From positions 2,728,001-2,792,000 of the forward strand of contig NZ_CP098805.1 of NCBI RefSeq assembly GCF_023821985.2: a DNA stretch of 64,000 nt, written 5' to 3'. The stretch's first letter is position 1. The number at the start of each line of letters is the position of its first letter. A program made the position numbers and the translations under genes. Of this stretch, positions 60,522-64,000 are shown one piece after another. The notes under the pieces are model-generated. The model was not told where the DNA came from. It ran no database searches and saw only the letters and a list, made by a program, of their open reading frames with translations. Source of the stretch: Dyadobacter chenhuakuii (GTDB taxonomy: Bacteria > Bacteroidota > Bacteroidia > Cytophagales > Spirosomataceae).

Positions 60522-60698
60522 TTACCTCCTACCGCCTCCGAATGCTTTTGACAATGCCCAAATTACGATTGCAATTACGGCAACCACGAGAATGACACCC
60601 GTCCAGACGCCACCTTTAAAAATGCCGCCAACAACTTCACAGCTTGTAAGTGTAACGGTTAATAGCAAAACGATGAGGAAGTTGATGTATGCTTTCAT
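60522..60698 (-). CDS. Small lipoprotein with C-terminal membrane segment
   Basis: 58 residues. An N-terminal lipoprotein signal (NFLIVLLLTVTLTSCEVV) with cysteine at residue 20 is followed by GGIFKGGVWTGVILVVAVIAIVIW, a second hydrophobic stretch, and a glycine/arginine tail (GGGRR). Very similar short proteins are widespread in Bacteroidota, and I recall them being labelled phosphatidate cytidylyltransferase by mistake; nothing in the sequence supports that activity. Probably an envelope protein of unknown role. Confidence 0.8.
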   Translation of the reverse strand: MKAYINFLIVLLLTVTLTSCEVVGGIFKGGVWTGVILVVAVIAIVIWALSKAFGGGRR

Positions 60699-60768
60699 GT
60701 GACGGTAAATTTAGGTTGGTACTTTCCATCACTTACCTAAAGAATCATTCCAAACGGTCCTATCGCAC

Positions 60769-61296
60769 CTATTTAAGCATAAAATCCATAGGGATCAGGC
60801 TGTTCCGGTCGTTAAAAAGCAGTTTTTCAAATAGTTGGACAGTTGCAGCTGCATCACCGTGAGCACGGTGGCGATTTTCAATATTGATTTCCAGACTTTC
60901 GCACAGATTTCCCAAACTGTAAGATTTCAGTCCCGGAAATATTTTCCTGCTCAACTGAACGGTGCACAGTAAATCGCGCTGGAAATATTCATCCAATGCG
61001 CCAAACTCGCGTTTGATAAATCCATAATCAAACTTTGCATTGTGGGCAACAAACCAGGCATCCTTTGTCAATGCGCGAACAGAGTCTTGTACATCATAAA
61101 ATGTAGGCGAGTCTTTCACCATCTCGTTATCTATCCCGGTAAGACGGGTGATAAATGGCGGGATATAAATCTCGGGATTGATCAGGGAATGGAATATATC
61201 GACGATCTGCTGGCCGTCGTGCCGGAAAACGGCAATTTCGGTAATGCGTGCTGCTCCTCCCCCACCTGTTGTTTCAATATCTACTATCGCGTACAT
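60769..61296 (-). CDS. DnaQ-like 3'-5' exonuclease (DEDDh)
   Basis: 175 residues from the ATG at 61296; the longer frame would run back through the terminator at 61341-61366. Motifs: ExoI YAIVDIETTGG (Asp and Glu), ExoII VAHNAKFDYGFI and ExoIII HRAHGDAAATVQL, all with intact DEDDh residues. It resembles the epsilon-subunit or PolC exonuclease domain. Relatives in this phylum are often fused to a GIY-YIG nuclease; here the exonuclease stands alone. A role in repair or RNA/DNA trimming is plausible. Confidence 0.88.
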   Translation of the reverse strand: MYAIVDIETTGGGGAARITEIAVFRHDGQQIVDIFHSLINPEIYIPPFITRLTGIDNEMVKDSPTFYDVQDSVRALTKDAWFVAHNAKFDYGFIKREFGALDEYFQRDLLCTVQLSRKIFPGLKSYSLGNLCESLEINIENRHRAHGDAAATVQLFEKLLFNDRNSLIPMDFMLK

Positions 61297-61340
61297 TAAC
61301 CTGCTACCTTCCCTTTTTGATTTGACTACAAAAAAACAAA

Positions 61341-61366
61341 AAAATCCTCGGCAAAGCGAGGATTTT
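61341..61366 (-). terminator. Rho-independent terminator between tonB and the exonuclease gene
   Basis: AAAATCCTCG (61341-61350) and CGAGGATTTT (61357-61366) form a perfect 10-bp stem with GCAAAG loop; A-runs and T-runs on both sides allow termination in either direction. It lies 42 bp after the TonB stop. Confidence 0.9.
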
Positions 61367-61408
61367 TTCAATAACAAGGAGGCATTTACGCAATGCCGTG
61401 TGCAACAT

Positions 61409-62431
61409 TTAATTGAGCTGGAAACTGATAGGCAATGTAAAGCGAACCTTTACAGGCACTCCGGCTTGCTTACCGGGAGCCCAATTTTTCATCAGCTTCA
61501 CAACGCGTACTGCCTCTTCGTCACAGCCAAACCCAATTCCTTTGATTGCAGTTACATTTTCAACTTTTCCATCAGATGCAACGGTGAATTCAACAAATAC
61601 CTTTCCCTGAATGCCAGCTTGTGCTGCGGGGGCCGGGTATCTCAGGTTTTTTTGGAGGAAAGCACCCATTTCCGCCAGTCCACCTTTATATTGAGGCGCT
61701 TGTTCAACGCTCCTGAATATTTCCTCTTTCCTTGTTTCTAATCCTGCTGTGGCTGGCTTTGATGAAGCAACTTCGGGCGCCGGAGGCATGATTAGCGTGA
61801 TTTCCTCAGAGCCATCCAGCGTTTTTTCTGCTGGTTGGGCATTTGCCAGCTCTTCAATGGCTGGTGGGAGATTTTCAACGGTTACCTGTTCATCCGGCAA
61901 AACAACCGGCGGCAGCGAACGGACCGTTTTAGGCATTGGCGCCACTTCCTCTTTCACTGGTGGTTTAGGAAGCATTTCCGGCGTAATGTCAATCGGGTTC
62001 GCTTCAACGATATACGCAATGTCATCCGGCTTTGACTCCGGCACCAGGCGTGCGTACAGGTTGGGAAACATGACCAGCAGCAGGAAAAGCGTCACGCCCA
62101 TCAGCACGGAGCGCTGGATGGTTTGCCCGTAACTTTTTCTTAAATCATAAGCTCCGTAAAGTTTGTTGCGGCCTTCGAAAACAATGTCATTTAATGATTT
62201 TTTCATGGCTAACAGATTTTGGTGATCAGCACTCAGGTTCAGGAGCGATTGCCGATCAGCCGTTTCCATCATATTATGATAGATCTGCTCAAACGGTTTC
62301 CCATCCCAAAGACGCTCTTCTGCTTCACAAGCCAAATGGTCGAGGATCTCCGGGAGGAGTTCCGGATCCAGTTTGCTTGATTGCAAATATTTATTAATCA
62401 AATCAATGCGACTTTCCTGAAGGCGTTTCAT
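61409..62431 (-). CDS. TonB energy-transducing protein with extended N-terminal domain
   Basis: 340 residues. The N-terminal ~100 residues form a soluble helical region not found in E. coli TonB (LINKYLQSSKLDPELLPEILDHLACEAEERLW ... NDIVFEGRNKLYGAYDLRKSYG). The transmembrane helix is SVLMGVTLFLLLVMFPN. A Pro/Glu-rich periplasmic linker (PPVKEEVAPMPKTVRSLPPVVLPDE) and the TonB C-terminal domain (LRYPAPAAQAGIQGKVFVEFTVASDGKVENVTAIKGIG ... GVPVKVRFTLPISF) follow. It powers SusC-type porins. It directly follows padR with a 38-bp gap, so both may be co-regulated. Confidence 0.9.
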   Translation of the reverse strand: MKRLQESRIDLINKYLQSSKLDPELLPEILDHLACEAEERLWDGKPFEQIYHNMMETADRQSLLNLSADHQNLLAMKKSLNDIVFEGRNKLYGAYDLRKSYGQTIQRSVLMGVTLFLLLVMFPNLYARLVPESKPDDIAYIVEANPIDITPEMLPKPPVKEEVAPMPKTVRSLPPVVLPDEQVTVENLPPAIEELANAQPAEKTLDGSEEITLIMPPAPEVASSKPATAGLETRKEEIFRSVEQAPQYKGGLAEMGAFLQKNLRYPAPAAQAGIQGKVFVEFTVASDGKVENVTAIKGIGFGCDEEAVRVVKLMKNWAPGKQAGVPVKVRFTLPISFQLN

Positions 62432-62469
62432 CGGATTATCTGTTTAGATATGAGCCATGTAACAAGGTT

Positions 62470-62823
62470 TTACTCAGTTGCCAAACTTTTCGGGGCCAAT
62501 AATAATCTTACAGCATCTATAAAACGTTCAAGGTCATTGGTTTTATTACGGGCAGCCTCATTTCCAGGGGTTGTCAGTGAATAATATTTTCTCAAACGTC
62601 CATCCACCTCAACCGACTCCGTGATCAGCATTCCTTCTTGTTCTAATTTATGTAAAACAGGATATAATGCGCCAAATGTCAATGCGATAGCGCCGCCCGT
62701 TCTTTCTTTTACCTCCTGGGTTATCTCATATCCGTACATCCGGTCATGCTCAGCCAATAGGTTCAAAACTATGGTTTTCAATGTACCGCGTACGTACTCG
62801 TTACTCGTTGCGTTATTCTCCAT
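62470..62823 (-). CDS. PadR-family transcriptional regulator
   Basis: 117 residues from the ATG at 62823. A winged-helix DNA-binding domain with GTLKTIVLNLLAEHDRMYGYEITQEVKERTGGAIALTFGALYPVLHKLEQEGMLITESVEVDGRLRKYYSLT, followed by the C-terminal dimerisation helix. The upstream region has an AT-rich perfect 9-bp inverted repeat (62847-62869) overlapping the promoter, so it probably represses itself and the tonB gene downstream. The effector is unknown; PadR regulators sense phenolics, drugs or envelope cues. Confidence 0.9.
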   Translation of the reverse strand: MENNATSNEYVRGTLKTIVLNLLAEHDRMYGYEITQEVKERTGGAIALTFGALYPVLHKLEQEGMLITESVEVDGRLRKYYSLTTPGNEAARNKTNDLERFIDAVRLLLAPKSLATE

Positions 62824-62842
62824 GAGTGATTTTGTTTCTGAA

Positions 62843-62875
62843 CAAATATATATAAGTTTTTTATATATACAATAC
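62843..62875 (-). promoter_or_regulatory. Promoter with PadR operator-like inverted repeat
   Basis: Minus strand: a TTG (62872-62870), 19 nt, then TATATTTG (62850-62843), a TAnnTTTG -7 element. Between and over these lies TATATATAA-GTTTT-TTATATATA (62847-62869). An operator between -33 and -7 would block transcription; autorepression is inferred. Confidence 0.5.
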
Positions 62876-62920
62876 AAAATTATCAGATTTATTTTGCTCT
62901 GCAAATGATTGTCTCAAATT

Positions 62921-63391
62921 TTAACTCTCGGCCAGCGGAATGGAGCGGTTAATGCGCTCTTCAAGGGAAATAAAGGTTTCGGTTCGCTGGATGCCGTTTA
63001 CCTTCTGGATCTTGTCGTGGAGGATTTCCCGTAAATGTCCCGTATCACGGCATACGATCTTTAAGAATATACTATAAATACCTGTCGTATAATGAATGTT
63101 CACAACTTCCGGAATGCCTTCGAGCTCGGTCGCCACTTGTTCGTAGAGCGAGCTCTTATCCAGGTAAATTCCTAAAAATGCACTGATGTCCCACCCCAGT
63201 TTGGCAGGGTCGATGACGAGCTGTGAGCCCTTCACAATACCCATCTGTTCGAGCTTTTTCATGCGAACGTGTACGGTACCGCCCGATACAAATACCCTTT
63301 TTCCAATTTCTGTATAGGGCAGTGCCGCGTTTTCAATAAGCAGAGAAAGTATGCGCAAATCCGTGCTGTCTATATCTGAATATTTCTGCAT
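62921..63391 (-). CDS. Lrp/AsnC-family transcriptional regulator
   Basis: 156 residues. The N-terminal helix-turn-helix is DSTDLRILSLLIENAALPYTEIGKRVFVSGGTVHVRMKKLEQMGIV, and the C-terminal RAM ligand domain includes FLGIYLDKSSLYEQVATELEGIPEVVNIHYTTGIYSIFLKIVCRDTGHLREILHDKIQKVNGIQRTETFISLEE. It probably senses an amino acid and autoregulates through the inverted repeat at 63397-63411. Divergent from the tRNA-like RNA. Confidence 0.9.
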   Translation of the reverse strand: MQKYSDIDSTDLRILSLLIENAALPYTEIGKRVFVSGGTVHVRMKKLEQMGIVKGSQLVIDPAKLGWDISAFLGIYLDKSSLYEQVATELEGIPEVVNIHYTTGIYSIFLKIVCRDTGHLREILHDKIQKVNGIQRTETFISLEERINRSIPLAES

Positions 63392-63396
63392 TTAAC

Positions 63397-63411
63397 ATTC
63401 AATGTTTGAAT
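63397..63411. promoter_or_regulatory. Inverted repeat upstream of the Lrp gene
   Basis: ATTCAA-TGT-TTGAAT begins 6 bp before the Lrp start codon. A second inverted repeat, AATTGT-N8-ACAATT, lies at 63444-63463. Both fit Lrp-type operators in a shared divergent regulatory region. Confidence 0.4.
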
Positions 63412-63500
63412 TTTTCATAATAATCCTATCCAAATTATGAAACAATTGTAAATTTTAACAATTTTAAATGAAAATATTTTATATTTTAGTCTAGAAGTTT

Positions 63501-63508
63501 TAGTTTTG
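63501..63508 (+). promoter_or_regulatory. -7 element (TAGTTTTG) upstream of the tRNA-like RNA
   Basis: TAGTTTTG matches TAnnTTTG. The matching -33 element would be TTTT at 63477-63480 (20-nt spacing), so the promoter is incomplete. Downstream, at 63523-63545, GAGGCAT and ATGCCTC form a 7-bp hairpin that would be in the 5' leader. Confidence 0.35.
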
Positions 63509-63566
63509 CAGAACCAAAGTATGAGGCATGTTTAATAAATGCCTCTTGCAATGAGAAATGTCACAT

Positions 63567-63727
63567 TGTAGGGTGATGAAATTGGCAGCCATGCCCTCCT
63601 GTCTCGGGGGTGGTGAATAAGGGATAAACGCGGCATAATGCCGACGCAAGTCGACTGGGGTGGACCACCAACAGTATTTGTACCGTAGCTAACCGCACCG
63701 TGGGTGGTTCGAATCCCCCTCCTACAG
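63567..63727 (+). ncRNA. tRNA-like RNA with ~92-nt variable region
   Basis: Acceptor stem UGUAGGG (63567-63573) pairs with UCCUACA (63720-63726), 7 bp with one G-U; G at 63727 is the discriminator. D stem AUG/CAU (63576-63578, 63590-63592) encloses AAAUUGGCAGC, a Leu-like D loop with GG. Anticodon stem CCCUC/GGGGG (63594-63598, 63606-63610) with loop CUGUCUC gives GUC at the anticodon position. T stem GGUGG/CCCCC (one mismatch) and canonical T loop UUCGAAU (63708-63714) follow. Between anticodon and T arms lie 92 nt instead of 4-24; UGGUG/CACCG at their ends can form a variable-arm stem. CCA is not encoded. Confidence 0.45.
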
Positions 63728-63802
63728 CAAAAAAAACTTGACAAGCGAATTTTTTCGTATTAGTTTTATTTGGTTTTTAGTTTGTTGATGAAGTGTAATT
63801 TG

Positions 63803-63839
63803 ACACGCGGGTTCATTTTGAAACCTGCGTGTTTTTTTT
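63803..63839 (+). terminator. Strong Rho-independent terminator
   Basis: ACACGCGGGTT (63803-63813) and AACCTGCGTGT (63822-63832) form an 11-bp stem with one G-U pair and an 8-nt loop, followed by eight T (63832-63839) on the plus strand. The only plus-strand transcript that could end here is the tRNA-like RNA, which supports its transcription. The minus-strand gene behind it stops at 63844. Confidence 0.88.
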
Positions 63840-63843
63840 ACAC

Positions 63844-64000
63844 CTATTTCTCATCAAGCACCTTACCAATCAGCATTTGGCTCTCATGATTTTCATGCGA
63901 ATGCATTTTTCCTAATTTGTCATTCAGTTCCTTCAAAACCTTTTTCGAATCTTCTGTCCCGATGGCAGCCACGCGTTGGATGGTATACGGCAGAATTTTC
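63844..64000 (-). CDS. C-terminal fragment of an unidentified protein (truncated by window edge)
   Basis: The last 51 codons of a minus-strand gene are visible, ending at the TAG 63844-63846. They read KILPYTIQRVAAIGTEDSKK, then an amphipathic helix VLKELNDKLGKMHSHENHE, then SQMLIGKVLDEK. The helical, HEAT-like pattern (IQRVAAIGTEDSKKVLKEL) is suggestive but too short for identification. The gene continues beyond the window. Confidence 0.6.
   Translation of the reverse strand, partial: KILPYTIQRVAAIGTEDSKKVLKELNDKLGKMHSHENHESQMLIGKVLDEK

Noticed and set aside
60445..60702. 85-residue plus-strand open frame
   Set aside because: It is the antisense of the small lipoprotein gene; no signal or family features.
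63567..63727. tmRNA or group I intron-containing tRNA
   Set aside because: No tag open frame or tmRNA arm order; the insert (~92 nt) is far too short for a group I intron.
63532..63744. 70-residue minus-strand open frame
   Set aside because: It runs across the tRNA-like RNA and has no coding features.

Overview
The window (64 kb, both ends cutting through genes) comes from a Bacteroidota chromosome. It most resembles Cytophagales of the Dyadobacter/Spirosoma kind. The support is two SusC/SusD pairs, a FecI/FecR pair, TAnnTTTG-type promoters, TonB with an extended N-terminal region, CheB/CheR/PAS kinases without flagellar genes, and the near absence of Shine-Dalgarno sequences. The genus is inference. 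There is no rRNA, CRISPR array, phage or insertion sequence.

1-20.7 kb is a glycan and stress island. It holds a Rieske-fused FAD oxidoreductase, CinA, five glycosyltransferases, a NodU/CmcH carbamoyltransferase, GH2 and clan GH-A hydrolases, a zinc alcohol dehydrogenase, a LEA-like protein, two DUF421 proteins, the glycogen debranching enzyme GlgX and small membrane proteins. 20.7-28.0 kb is a polysaccharide utilisation locus (SusC, SusD, two GH43 enzymes), probably for arabinan or xylan side chains. 28.2-30.9 kb holds a secreted repeat protein and a YtxH / DUF2382 / YsnF-type stress operon. 31-36.4 kb holds response regulators, a multi-PAS histidine kinase and a SulP transporter. 36.7-49.4 kb is a FecI-FecR-SusC(STN)-SusD locus followed by a PVC-type haem protein, a ceramidase-like protein and a NodB deacetylase. 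49.4-50.9 kb holds a YeeE/YedE pair, an apparent asparaginase remnant and a SemiSWEET. 51-60.2 kb is a signalling cluster: PAS/GAF kinase, response regulators, a frameshifted CheB-CheR-PAS-kinase and a stand-alone CheB with a zinc ribbon. 60.3-64 kb holds tRNA-Ala(GGC), a small lipoprotein, a DnaQ-like exonuclease, TonB, PadR and Lrp regulators, and an unusual tRNA-like RNA.

Two observations stand out. First, a -24/-12-like box, YTGGCAY-N5-TTATW, recurs upstream of at least eight transcription units. In seven of these it lies 46-55 nt before the start codon and points at the gene. It has sigma-54 spacing but mostly AT in place of the -12 GC, and it ties together the carbamoyltransferase operon, three glycosyltransferase/hydrolase units, LEA, GlgX-DUF421, YtxH-DUF2382-YsnF, SemiSWEET and the first SusC. 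This looks like one stress and envelope-glycan regulon under an alternative sigma factor. Second, at 63567-63727 lies a tRNA-like RNA with a convincing acceptor stem, D arm, anticodon arm and T arm, but with about 92 nt in place of the variable region.

Start codons were moved downstream of the longest open frame where a promoter box, terminator or family alignment argued for it. Functions rest on motif recognition by eye; no database search was possible.
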